Shown here: in pieces, positions 1 through 7,461 of the stretch | How the letters are laid out: each line of letters begins with the position of its first letter | Numbering within the stretch: position 1 is the first letter of the stretch | From: Chthoniobacterales bacterium | GTDB lineage: Bacteria; Verrucomicrobiota; Verrucomicrobiia; Chthoniobacterales; UBA10450 | Assembly: GCA_013812515.1 (NCBI GenBank) | Contig: JACCTI010000469.1 | Coordinates: 1 to 12,129, forward strand | DNA: 12,129 bases | Direction: 5' to 3' | Position numbers and translations under genes: made by a program | The notes under the pieces: generated by a model | Told to the model about the DNA's origin: nothing | Seen by the model: the letters and a program-made list of their open reading frames with translations, nothing else | Database searches by the model: none

Positions 1-139
1 CCGATGCCCCGACGCGCTCTCCTGGTTGACGTTGCGCGGTGCGGCCCACTCGGCGCAGCGCTTCGTTCCTCCGTTTCCCCTACAATGTTCTCTCCGGGAG
101 AATCGTTCCTCCTCTAGTGCTATGCCAAACAAGACAACC

Positions 140-1293
140 ATGAACACGTTGAAAGCAGAAGTCGCAGTCAGAGAACGCTACGCCGCCGGCGCGCAGGCTT
201 CCGAGGCGAAGCTTTGTTGTCCGGTTGATTACGATCCCGAGTACCTCACGGCAATCCCGCAGGAGGTGATCGATCGGGATTATGGTTGCGGCGATCCGAG
301 CAAGTATCTGCGGGAAGGTGAGACGGTCCTCGATCTCGGCAGCGGCACGGGAAAAATCTGTTTATCGCCGCGCAGGTGGTCGGGCCCACGGGCCGCGTCA
401 TCGGCGTGGATATGACGGACGAAATGCTGAAGGTTGCCCGCACGTATGCGCCCGTTGTGGCGGAACGAATCGGCTACCGAAATGTGGAATTCCGCAAAGG
501 CCGCATTCAGGATTTGGCGCTCGATCTCGAGAAACTGGAGGAAGAACTGAAGGCACGGCCGATTACCGATGCGGCTTCCTTTTTGCGCGCGGACGAGCTT
601 GCGCAGGAATTGCGCGTCAAGCATCCACTGGTCGCAAGCGATTCAGTCGACGCAGTCGTCTCGAACTGCGTCTTGAACTTGGTGGAAAGCAAAGCGAAGC
701 GGCAACTCTTCGAGGAAATCTTCCGGGTTTTGCGCAAAGGAGGACGCGCCGTGATCTCGGATATTGTTTGCGACGAAGAAGTGCCGGAGCACCTGCAAAA
801 TGATCCGGAACTCTGGAGTGGCTGCATCTCTGGCGCGCTCACGGAGGAAGGGTTTATCCGAGCATTCAGCGAGGCCGGGTTCTACGGAATTCAACTCTTA
901 AAGCGGGACGAGAAACCGTGGCAGACTGTGGAAGGAATCGAATTTCGTTCCGTCACAGTGGAGGCATTCAAAGGTAAACAAGGTCCCTGCTTCGAGCGAA
1001 ACCAGGCGGTGATCTATCGCGGTCCGTTCAAAGAAGTGCTCGATGACGACAATCACCGGATGGAGCGCGGCGTGCGTTACGCCGTTTGCGATAAAACCTA
1101 CAACCTTTACCGGAAAGCGCCTTATCAGCACTTTTTCGAGCTCGTCGAACCGTTGAACGATACGCCGCTGGCTGAGGCGCAGCCATTCGATTGCTCGCAT
1201 ACCGCGCGGCGTCATCCGAAAGAAACAAAGGGCCACGATTACAAAGCAACCACGGAAGCCAGCGTTTGCTGCGACGGGGGCGATTGCTGTTAA
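140..1293 (+). CDS. arsM: ArsM-type As(III) SAM methyltransferase, broken by a one-base frameshift
   Basis: The product is probably a cytosolic enzyme that methylates trivalent arsenic with S-adenosylmethionine. The reading frame runs from ATG 140 (an alternative ATG lies at 122) to about 361 and continues in the -1 frame to TAA 1291. Restoring one base near 362 gives a continuous 384-residue protein. In that protein the SAM loop DLGSGTGK is near residues 65-72 and the acidic motif GVDM near 89-92. ArsM hallmarks are present: YGCGDPS (C50), SNCVLNL (C177) and GCISGAL (C229), which match the arsenic-binding cysteines of the family. It differs from classic ArsM by a CC pair (26-27), an insertion around 125-165 and a long C-terminal extension ending in CC-x4-CC (377-384). 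No good Shine-Dalgarno precedes either start. The aquaporin gene begins 11 nt downstream, which suits a metalloid role. Family assignment is strong; whether the gene is functional is open. Confidence 0.85.
349..366 (+). other. Frameshift site in the arsM-like gene
   Basis: Upstream codons read ...GGA AAA ATC TGT then TT, while the downstream frame resumes at ATC 364 (IAAQVVGPTGRVIGVDM). A single missing base after TGTTT (for example TTTT reduced to TTT at 361-363) explains the break and restores the expected GKICFIAAQ. The heptamer GGGAAAA at 349-355 is in the right phase for -1 slippage, and slipping there would give GKNLFIAAQ instead. A simple deletion or a sequencing error in the T run is the more economical reading. 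Confidence 0.8.
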
Positions 1294-1304
1294 GAGGTGG
1301 TGCC

Positions 1305-2183
1305 ATGGACGAACCAATCAGAGCAACACGGCCCGAGCCTCCCCCGCACGTCAGTGCCGACGTTGAAGTCGCGAGCACGCCGATCCCAAAATGGGCCATC
1401 GGCGAATTCTTTGGCACGTTCCTCCTCGTCTTCTTCGGCTGCGGAAGCGTGGCCGCAGCGGTCTCGACCGGTGCGCAGGTTGGGGTCTTCCAGATCGCGA
1501 TCGTCTGGGGCATCGGAATCGCGACCGCGATATATCTCACCGGCTCTCTGAGCAGCGCACATCTAAACCCCGCGGTTACGATCGCTTCCGCGGCGTGGGC
1601 GCGTTTTCCTGCGCGCCTGGTGCTGCCGTATATCGGCGTCCAAATGCTCGGCGCCTTTGTCGCCGCCGCCTTGCTTTACAGTCTCTTCGCCGGGTCTATT
1701 CGCGGATACGAAGCGAAGCACAAAATCGTCCGCGGCGACTCCGGCAGTGAAGCCACTGCGATGATCTTTGGCGAGTATTTCCCAAACCCTGGCGGCAAAC
1801 CATTAACCAGCGAAACGCGCAGCACGATGACTCCCGGAGCTGCTTTCGGAGCGGAAGTGGTGGGCACCGCGATTCTGCTGCTCGTTATCTTCTGCGCGAC
1901 GGACGAACGGAACGCGAACCGCCCGCAGATCCTCACCGCCGCCACGATTGGCCTAACGATCACTATTCTCATTTCGCTGCTCGGTCCACTCACGATGGCC
2001 TGCTTCAATCCCGCGCGAGACTTGGGACCCCGCCTTTTCTCGGCCGTGGCCGGATGGAAGACGGTGCCATTCACAGCGAATGGTTTGGGCTGGCTGACGG
2101 TTTATATCGTCGCGCCGATCGTTGGCGGGTTGCTTGGCGGCGCGATTTACCGCGTCTTCTTCCGGACCGGTTATCGGGCATGA
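1305..2183 (+). CDS. MIP-family aquaglyceroporin
   Basis: This is an inner-membrane channel of 292 residues, typical of the GlpF/aquaporin family apart from an extended N-terminus of about 28 residues. Both half-helix motifs are intact: HLNPAVT (NPA 88-90) and FNPARDLGPR (NPA 235-237). The aspartate after the second NPAR (D239) is the glycerol-facilitator signature, so small neutral solutes rather than only water are expected. Hydrophobic segments fall near 31-52, 59-79, 105-128, 180-198, 209-230 and 262-284. The start at 1305 is supported by AGAGGTGG at 1293-1300, 4 nt upstream. Some aquaglyceroporins conduct As(III) or methylated arsenicals, for example AqpS in Sinorhizobium ars operons. 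Placement 11 nt after an ArsM-type gene makes that role plausible here, but it is inferred from context. Confidence 0.93.
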   Translation: MDEPIRATRPEPPPHVSADVEVASTPIPKWAIGEFFGTFLLVFFGCGSVAAAVSTGAQVGVFQIAIVWGIGIATAIYLTGSLSSAHLNPAVTIASAAWARFPARLVLPYIGVQMLGAFVAAALLYSLFAGSIRGYEAKHKIVRGDSGSEATAMIFGEYFPNPGGKPLTSETRSTMTPGAAFGAEVVGTAILLLVIFCATDERNANRPQILTAATIGLTITILISLLGPLTMACFNPARDLGPRLFSAVAGWKTVPFTANGLGWLTVYIVAPIVGGLLGGAIYRVFFRTGYRA

Positions 2184-2257
2184 TCGGTCATCCCCGAAAA
2201 TCCTTGCCTAACTGCATCCGATTCCATATCAGCGACGGAGATTGAGATCAGCAAGAG

Positions 2258-2273
2258 CCGAGGAAAACCTCGG
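2258..2273 (+). promoter_or_regulatory. Small hairpin just upstream of the DUF2064 ribosome site
   Basis: CCGAGG, loop AAAA, CCTCGG form a perfect 6-bp stem. It ends 3 nt before the GGAG (2277-2280) that serves ATG 2289. There is no T tract, so it is not a classic terminator. It could affect translation initiation or transcript stability. No experimental support is available. Confidence 0.3.
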
Positions 2274-2288
2274 GCCGGAGAAAACGAA

Positions 2289-2981
2289 ATGCTTCCTTAC
2301 GCTGTGCCTAGACGCGCTGTTCTGATCTTTGCCAACGACGCGAAGACCGATCTCGCTCGGCGAGCTTTCCCGACTGCGATACTCCCGCTTCTGACTGGCC
2401 CCAAAGTCGAGGGAGTGGCGGCAGACGCGCATTTTTTCACCCGGAGCCTTGGTGCAGCTGATGACAAACGTAATGTCCATCAGCAAATCGGGCGGAACTT
2501 CGCGGAGCGATTTGAGAATGCCCTCGAAACGATCCGCTCGTTAGGTTACGAGCAAATCGTTGCCGTCGGTCGCGATTGCCCGAGTCTTTGCGCGCGCGAT
2601 ATTTCTTTCGCTTTCGAGCAACTCGAGACTCATCGCATTGTTCTCGGCCCGGATCATCGCGGCGGTTGCTACCTGATCGCCTTCCGAACGGAAGAGCTTC
2701 ATCTCCTGCGAGGGATTCGGTGGGAGAAAAATACCGATTGCGAGCAGCTGCAAAATCGCTGCCGCGCCGAGGAAGTCCTGCTCCTTCCGGTAAAACACGA
2801 TCTGGATTCGTGGGCTGATCTGGCAATCCTGGCCCGAGGTTCTGACTGGATCGCGCAGTTTGCTTCCTCGTTGCTCGAGTTCGTTCCCGTCGCGGGCGAC
2901 GTGGCCCGATCCTTCGTCGATCTCGCCCGCCAATTCGTTCGCGTGCGCGGCCAGATGCCGCCGCCGGCCTTCGTCGGTTAG
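2289..2981 (+). CDS. DUF2064 / TIGR04282-type GT-A fold transferase
   Basis: This is a 230-residue cytosolic protein of the DUF2064 family, which has a nucleotide-diphospho-sugar transferase fold (MobA/CofC-like). Visible signatures are an N-terminal beta strand with RAVLIFANDAKT (9-20), VGRDCPSL (93-100, the metal/nucleotide aspartate region), VLGPDHRGGCYLIAF (118-132), and a closing DLDSWADL (171-178). The last 40 or so residues have no motif I recognise. The start is supported by GGAG at 2277-2280, 8 nt from ATG. Related proteins co-occur with the rSAM/selenodomain enzyme ArsS and are called arsenosugar-biosynthesis glycosyltransferases. Here the neighbours are an ArsM-type methyltransferase and an aquaporin, consistent with that pathway, but no ArsS is visible. 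The donor and acceptor substrates cannot be read from the sequence. Confidence 0.8.
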   Translation: MLPYAVPRRAVLIFANDAKTDLARRAFPTAILPLLTGPKVEGVAADAHFFTRSLGAADDKRNVHQQIGRNFAERFENALETIRSLGYEQIVAVGRDCPSLCARDISFAFEQLETHRIVLGPDHRGGCYLIAFRTEELHLLRGIRWEKNTDCEQLQNRCRAEEVLLLPVKHDLDSWADLAILARGSDWIAQFASSLLEFVPVAGDVARSFVDLARQFVRVRGQMPPPAFVG

Positions 2982-3041
2982 CTGCTGCAGAGAGCCGGCG
3001 AAGCCAAGCGCTTCCGCCGGTGCCGCTGACTGCAATCCCTT

Positions 3042-3063
3042 GCCCTTTTCTTACGAAGAGGGC
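3042..3063 (+). promoter_or_regulatory. Hairpin in the leader of the porin gene
   Basis: GCCCTTTTC (3042-3050), loop TTAC and GAAGAGGGC (3055-3063) form a 9-bp stem with one G-U pair. It lies 20 nt before the chosen porin start at 3083. It could be a leader structure of the transport operon or a remnant terminator between the DUF2064 and porin genes. The missing trailing T run argues against a strong terminator. The rest of 2982-3082 shows nothing else I can support. Confidence 0.3.
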
Positions 3064-3082
3064 CGCACTGACGACGAACTTC

Positions 3083-4564
3083 ATGAAACGATTAGTCCCA
3101 TTTCTCCTATTCTTCTCGCTCTGCCTGCCAGCCGCACATGGCCAGGCCGCATCCTCCAGCATCGAGGCGCGCCTCGAAAAACTGGAGCGCGAAAACGCGG
3201 AGCTGCGCCAGCAAATGAGCGAGATGCTCACCGCGATGAAACGCGAGAAAGCGAGCAAGCCTGGCGCAAGCGCGGAGAAGCCCGCTGCTCCCACCGTGGC
3301 CGTGAGCTCGCCCAAATTGCCCGCCATGATCGAAACGCGCTTCAAGGAGGAAGCGGCCAAGGATTGGAAAGTCGGCATCAATCCAAACGGCGGCGGATTT
3401 TTCCTCAAGTCGCCCGACGATAATTTTCGGCTCCGGCTCTTTGGCTACGCGCAAGCGCAATTCACCCTGACCGACGGCGCGAACGGGTTCTCCTTCCAAA
3501 ACTTCGACACCCGCATCCGACGTGCGCGGCTCGACTGGATCGCGGATTTCTACAAGCGCTACGAGCTCTTCATCGAAATCGACGCCGCGCCGCTCGGTGG
3601 AACTTCGCTGGTCGAAGCGCGGCTCAACGCGAAGATCGTCGACGACAAGTTGCAGCTGCGGCTGGGCAAATTCACCACGCCGTTTTCCTTCGAGAACTTC
3701 CGCTCCTCGCGCGCGATCGACACGATCGAGCGTTACATCGCGCTCAACGCGATGTTCAGCGTGCCCGCGCTCGATGTGCAGACCGGCGGCATGATCTGGG
3801 GGAACATCCCACTCGGACCGGAGCGCGAATACATTGACACCTCCACGGTTTCAATGAAGCCGCCGTTCCCGCCGGGTGTGACCCAGGACACCCTCGGGAA
3901 GCTAGGCGGCGTGGCGAAAAAATTTAGGCCGCAGCTCACTTATTACGCCGGCATCTGGAATGGCAACGCTTCCGCCAGCAATGAAAGCCCGCTCGGGTTC
4001 GGCGGCAATTCACGCGACAATAACGACTCGAAGGAAGTGCAGGCCAAGCTCGTCTGGCAACCGCATCAGCAATGGACCATCGGCGCGGGGTACGATCATA
4101 ACGATTCCGAATCCGACGAATTTCTCACCCTCTCGAGCCTGAGCGGCGCGCCTTACATCCGCACGAACGTGGATGGGAATCGTGATGGCGCGGAGTTCGA
4201 TTTCCTTTATGAGCCGGGACGCTTTTCGCTTCGTGGCGAAGGGATGTATTTCGATTTCAAAGATGCTGACTTGAGGCTGGCCGGCGGTTTCCTGCAGGCC
4301 GCTTACTTCATCCAAGGTGATGTCAGCGGGGGACTTCAGCCTCTCATCCGGCTCGAACATGCCGAGCTCGATGGCAACGCGGTCGCTGGTGTCGACGGCG
4401 ATTCGATTACGGCCATCACCGCCGGCCTCAATTGGTTCCTGAACGGCAACGTCCGCTTCCAGATCAACTACATCGGCGAGTACTTCAACGGCGCCGGCAA
4501 CGCCAATATCGGCGACGAATCGTTCCGCAACACCCTGCTCAGCCAACTCCAAATCAAATTCTAA
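3083..4564 (+). CDS. OprO/OprP-like outer-membrane porin
   Basis: The product is a 493-residue outer-membrane beta-barrel related to the phosphate-selective porin O/P family. The start at 3083 is chosen because it gives a clear signal peptide (MKRLVPFLLFFSLCLPAAHG, cleavage near AHG-QA); upstream in-frame codons encode no plausible extension. A short coiled coil (about residues 26-55, SSIEARLEKLERENAELRQQ) follows, as in trimeric porins of this type. Next is a Lys/Ala/Pro linker, then barrel strands with family motifs such as FDTRIRRARLD, RLGKFTTPFSFENF and a C-terminal LQIKF. The terminal Phe is the usual BAM recognition residue. The stop lies 2 nt before the binding-protein gene, so porin and ABC importer are probably co-expressed. 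Substrate could be phosphate-like anions or another small solute; sequence alone does not decide. Confidence 0.88.
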   Translation: MKRLVPFLLFFSLCLPAAHGQAASSSIEARLEKLERENAELRQQMSEMLTAMKREKASKPGASAEKPAAPTVAVSSPKLPAMIETRFKEEAAKDWKVGINPNGGGFFLKSPDDNFRLRLFGYAQAQFTLTDGANGFSFQNFDTRIRRARLDWIADFYKRYELFIEIDAAPLGGTSLVEARLNAKIVDDKLQLRLGKFTTPFSFENFRSSRAIDTIERYIALNAMFSVPALDVQTGGMIWGNIPLGPEREYIDTSTVSMKPPFPPGVTQDTLGKLGGVAKKFRPQLTYYAGIWNGNASASNESPLGFGGNSRDNNDSKEVQAKLVWQPHQQWTIGAGYDHNDSESDEFLTLSSLSGAPYIRTNVDGNRDGAEFDFLYEPGRFSLRGEGMYFDFKDADLRLAGGFLQAAYFIQGDVSGGLQPLIRLEHAELDGNAVAGVDGDSITAITAGLNWFLNGNVRFQINYIGEYFNGAGNANIGDESFRNTLLSQLQIKF

Positions 4565-4566
4565 CT

Positions 4567-5565
4567 ATGAAAAAATTACTCCTGACCGCTCTCGGATTGC
4601 TCGCTGCGCTCGTTGCCCACGCGCAGGAGAAAGTCGTCATTCAATATGACTGCATCCCAAATTACGCGAACTGGGGCGGGGTGACGGCGGCTTACATGAA
4701 GGAAACGGGGGTGCGCGTTCCGCCCGATATGAAAGGCAGCTCCGCCGCGATGGCAGCGCTCGACGCGGAGAAAGCAAACCCGCAAGCCGACTGCGCTTAT
4801 TACTCGGGCGCGATCGGCTATCAGGCCGCGACGAAAGGTTTGCACCAGCCGTACCAGCCCAAGGGTTGGGAGAAGATTCCCGACAGCTTGAAAGATCCCG
4901 AAGGAAAATGGTGGACCGTCCACACCGGCCACATCGCCATCCTCGTGAACAAAAGCGCGCTCGGCGGAAAACCGGTGCCGCGCTCCTTCGCCGATCTGCT
5001 CAAGCCCGAATACAAAGGCATGGTCGTTTACGACGACCCGACCATCCAAGGGACCGGGTTCACCTTTGTTTATGGCATTAACTCGATCATGGGCGGCGGC
5101 GCGGACATGAAAGCCGGTTTTGACTACTTGAAAAAATTGGACGCGAACGTGGTCAACTACGCCAAGGAGAACAGCTACAACGATCTCCTGCGCGGTGAGA
5201 TTCCGATCTGGATCAACGCCGACGGGAATGGATTGAAAGCGCAGTGGGTCGACAAGGCGCCGATCGAAACGGTGATCGCGAGCGAAGGCACGGTCGTGAT
5301 GCCGCTCGTCATGGGGATGGTGGCCGGCGCGCCGCATCCGGAAGAGACGAAGAAGTATCTCGACTGGTGCCTCGGTGATTCCGCGCAAAAGCTGATGGCG
5401 CAATCGTTCTTTCGCCCCGTGATGAAGGTCGATCTGGACGCCGATTTGCAGAAGCAATTCCCGCCGGAATCCAATTACGCAAAAGCGATCACGCTGCCGC
5501 TAAACGAAATGGCCGCCAACGCCGACGCGGTGAAAGCGCGCTGGAGCAAGGAGATCAAACGCTAG
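4567..5565 (+). CDS. ABC importer periplasmic substrate-binding protein
   Basis: This is a 332-residue secreted protein of the family 1 extracellular solute-binding superfamily (Fe3+/spermidine/thiamine/2-aminoethylphosphonate type). The start at 4567 gives a signal peptide MKKLLLTALGLLAALVAHA with cleavage near AHA-QE; upstream in-frame sequence is porin in another frame. There is no lipobox, so the protein is soluble in the periplasm. Family-typical stretches are KVVIQYDCIPNYANWGG (residues 22-38), ADCAYYSGAIG (74-84), ILVNKSAL (125-132) and PRSFADLLKPEYKG (138-151). The order binding protein, two permeases, ATPase is usual for this class. A mosaic palindromic repeat separates it from permease 1, a position that in other operons can raise binding-protein expression. 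The ligand is unknown; the clustered radical SAM, flavoprotein and phosphoesterase genes suggest an organic substrate rather than plain iron. Confidence 0.88.
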   Translation: MKKLLLTALGLLAALVAHAQEKVVIQYDCIPNYANWGGVTAAYMKETGVRVPPDMKGSSAAMAALDAEKANPQADCAYYSGAIGYQAATKGLHQPYQPKGWEKIPDSLKDPEGKWWTVHTGHIAILVNKSALGGKPVPRSFADLLKPEYKGMVVYDDPTIQGTGFTFVYGINSIMGGGADMKAGFDYLKKLDANVVNYAKENSYNDLLRGEIPIWINADGNGLKAQWVDKAPIETVIASEGTVVMPLVMGMVAGAPHPEETKKYLDWCLGDSAQKLMAQSFFRPVMKVDLDADLQKQFPPESNYAKAITLPLNEMAANADAVKARWSKEIKR

Positions 5566-5591
5566 TGGACGACGCGCGTAATGAGCGCTCT

Positions 5592-5739
5592 GGGGAGCGC
5601 ACGCTTGTAGCGTGCTGGTCGTCGGCATTCTGCCGCGACGAACTTTCGTGCGCGGGCGATCGATCCCGTGGCGACCGTTTACCAAAGACTGTTTCGGTAG
5701 AATACCGAAACCAGCACGCCACAGGCGTGCGCTCCCCGG
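5592..5739 (+). repeat. Mosaic palindromic repeat, copy 1
   Basis: Left end GGGGAGCGCACGCTTGTAGC (5592-5611) continues to GTGCTGG. It matches, as an imperfect inverted repeat, the right end CCAGCACGCCACAGGCGTGC (5711-5730), which continues to GCTCCCC. Each arm is itself a small hairpin (GCACGC...GCGTGC). The interior holds a TCGTCGGCA/TGCCGCGACGA hairpin around 5619-5641, the conserved box GAACTTTCG, and GTTTCGGTA-GAA-TACCGAAAC (5691-5711, 9-bp perfect stem). A second copy with the same ends, same orientation and the same GAACTTTCG box lies at 9607-9756. It occupies most of the gap between binding protein and permease 1, ending 7 nt before the permease ATG. It resembles REP/BIME-class elements. 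Confidence 0.85.
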
Positions 5740-5746
5740 AACCGCA

Positions 5747-6643
5747 ATGAACGCCGCTAGAAAACTCGCGCTCTCCTTTCCACTGATTCTGCTGCTCGCG
5801 CTGCTCCTGTTATACCCGCTCGCGCTTCTTCTCGGCCGAAGCCTGCAGAACGCGAACGGACTCGGCTTGAGCAATTACCTCCTCCTCTTCACCGAGGCGC
5901 CTTACCGCCGCGCGCTCTTCCATTCCGTGATTCTGAGCGCGCTCGTGGCCGCGCTTTCTTCGCTCATCTGTCTCGCGCCCGCCTGGCTTTTCGCGAACGA
6001 GAACTTCCCCGGCAAAAACCTCGTCCGCGCCATCTTTACTCTTCCGATGTCGTTCTCGGGAATCATCGTCGGTTTCCTCGCCGTGATCATGCTCGGTCGG
6101 ATCGGAGCCGTGCCGCAATTTCTCCAGCGAATCACCGGACACAATTACCTCGCCGGTTCCGCCTATCAGCTCGGCGGTCTCGTTATCGCCTATCTTTATT
6201 TCGAAATCCCGCGGGCCACCCTCACGCTCGAATCTGCCCTGCGAAAATTCGATCCGCAGCTCAGCGTGGCTGCGCGCTCGCTCGGCGCTGGCACCTGGCA
6301 ACGCTTGCGCCTCCTCATCCTGCCCTTGATCTGGCGGCCGCTCGTTTCTACTTTCGCAGTCACCTTCACCGTCTCGTTAGGCTCTTTCGGCGTCGCCCTG
6401 ATTCTCTCGAAGCGCTTCTCCGTTTTGCCGCTGGAAATCTTCCAGCAAATCACCGGTTACGGAAACCAAGGCTTGATGGCCGCGATGTCGATCGCGCTCG
6501 TTCTCCTTGCATGCGTCATCAACTATTCTGTGCGCGCGACCTCCGGCCTGGGGGCAGGCCAGCTCCAAGACGCGGAAGGCCGCGGTGGAGCCGGCCCGCC
6601 CTCGGGCCGCAGGATCGACGCTGGTGAAGGGACACCCGCATGA
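5747..6643 (+). CDS. ABC importer inner-membrane permease 1
   Basis: This is a 298-residue binding-protein-dependent transport permease with about six hydrophobic segments (near 8-30, 60-83, 95-118, 139-152, 197-220 and 243-262). The EAA loop that docks on the ATPase is visible around 172-193 (AARSLGAGTWQRLRLLILP). ATG 5747 is chosen because upstream in-frame codons are repeat sequence, and because MNAARKLALSFPLILLL is a normal permease start. Residues 267-288 (6545-6609) are encoded by a string of three palindromes and make a hydrophilic Gly/Pro-rich tail after the last membrane segment, probably added by repeat insertion at the 3' end. The stop overlaps the permease 2 start as ATGA, indicating translational coupling. 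Confidence 0.88.
   Translation: MNAARKLALSFPLILLLALLLLYPLALLLGRSLQNANGLGLSNYLLLFTEAPYRRALFHSVILSALVAALSSLICLAPAWLFANENFPGKNLVRAIFTLPMSFSGIIVGFLAVIMLGRIGAVPQFLQRITGHNYLAGSAYQLGGLVIAYLYFEIPRATLTLESALRKFDPQLSVAARSLGAGTWQRLRLLILPLIWRPLVSTFAVTFTVSLGSFGVALILSKRFSVLPLEIFQQITGYGNQGLMAAMSIALVLLACVINYSVRATSGLGAGQLQDAEGRGGAGPPSGRRIDAGEGTPA
6545..6609 (+). repeat. Palindromic cluster inside the 3' end of permease 1
   Basis: Three consecutive stems are visible. The first is GGCCTG-GGGG-CAGGCC (6545-6560). The second is GCTCCA (6562-6567) paired with TGGAGC (6586-6591), enclosing CGCGG-AAGG-CCGCG (6571-6584). The third is CGGCCCG-CCCT-CGGGCCG (6592-6609). The cluster is translated as part of permease 1. 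Its sequence differs from the 5592 and 9607 elements, so it is a different palindrome family. It lies 31 nt before the permease 2 start. Confidence 0.75.
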
Positions 6644-7458
6644 GAATGGATCGCATCGGCATTCTTGCGCTCTACCTCATCACATGGGCCTTGCTCATCG
6701 TGGTAGCCGCTCCCTTGCTCGTCGTGCTCGCCGGCGCGTTCCTCGACCCTTCACTCCTCGGCGTTTCAAGCGAGCGCTGGGCCGCCGATACGAGCGCGTT
6801 TGTGCCCGGCTGGTTCGGTTACGTCTTCGCGCTCTATGGCAGGTCCATGCAATTCAGTTTGCTCCTCGCACTTCTTTCAGTTGCCGTCTGCATCGTGGTC
6901 AGCGTGCCGGCCGCCTACGCGATCGTGCGGACGGACTCGCGCGCCGGACGCGCGCTGGAAGAGATCACGCTCCTGCCGCTTTCCATTCCGGGCATTGCCA
7001 TGTCCATCGGCTTGATCCAGGCCTACACCATCGTGCGCGGCCAGTGGTGGCTCATCCTTTGCGGTCACGTGCTCTACACCATCCCGCTCATGATGCGCGT
7101 CGTGACCAACGCCCTGCGCAGTTTCGATTTGGAAAAACTGGAAGGCGTCGCACAAAGCCTGGGCGCGAATAGATGGCAGCGCTCTCTCTTCGTCATCCTC
7201 CCAAATCTGCGGCACAGCATCATTGTCGGGTCGCTCCTGGTCTTCGCGATTTCGTGGGGCGAATTCAATGTCAGCTTCCTGCTCAATACGCCGTTGCATC
7301 AAACCTATCCCGCCGCGCTTTACGCCACCTACACCGCGAACAGCTTCGCGGTCTCGAGCGCCGCGACCACCATTTTTCTCGCTGTCATCATCCCGGTCCT
7401 CCTCGCGCTGCAATGGATCGGCGGTCGGGAATTTAACCGCCTCGAGCAGGCCGCCTGA
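6640..7458 (+). CDS. ABC importer inner-membrane permease 2
   Basis: This 272-residue permease is the partner of permease 1. Hydrophobic segments lie near 8-33, 72-96, 111-130, 136-150, 192-206 and 240-260. The cytoplasmic EAA loop spans about 166-188 (KLEGVAQSLGANRWQRSLFVILP), and FAISWGEFNVSFLL (202-215) is typical of this permease class. ATG 6640 overlaps the previous stop (ATGA), with GAAGGG 8-9 nt upstream as a plausible ribosome site; ATG 6646 is a less favoured alternative. The stop lies 3 nt before the ATPase start. Together with permease 1 it would form a heterodimeric translocation pore. Nothing in the sequence identifies the transported compound. Confidence 0.9.
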   Translation: MRMDRIGILALYLITWALLIVVAAPLLVVLAGAFLDPSLLGVSSERWAADTSAFVPGWFGYVFALYGRSMQFSLLLALLSVAVCIVVSVPAAYAIVRTDSRAGRALEEITLLPLSIPGIAMSIGLIQAYTIVRGQWWLILCGHVLYTIPLMMRVVTNALRSFDLEKLEGVAQSLGANRWQRSLFVILPNLRHSIIVGSLLVFAISWGEFNVSFLLNTPLHQTYPAALYATYTANSFAVSSAATTIFLAVIIPVLLALQWIGGREFNRLEQAA

Positions 7459-7461
7459 ACG

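Noticed and set aside
58..86. Possible promoter with TACAAT at 81-86 ahead of the arsM-like gene
   Set aside because: The -10 match is fair, but no -35 with acceptable spacing is visible; I see nothing else supportable in 1-139.
2437..3408. 323-codon open frame on the minus strand
   Set aside because: It spans the DUF2064 end and the porin start and is Arg/Ser-rich with no motif. It is a shadow frame.
4576..5457. 293-codon open frame on the minus strand opposite the binding protein
   Set aside because: It lies entirely inside a well-supported gene and is rich in His/Arg low-information sequence.
5592..5739. CRISPR-like reading of the two similar palindromic repeats
   Set aside because: There are two copies 4 kb apart with variable interiors, no regular spacers and no cas genes.
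5612..5746. N-terminal extension of permease 1 from ATG 5612
   Set aside because: The extra 45 residues are encoded by the palindromic repeat and precede a normal permease N-terminus at 5747.
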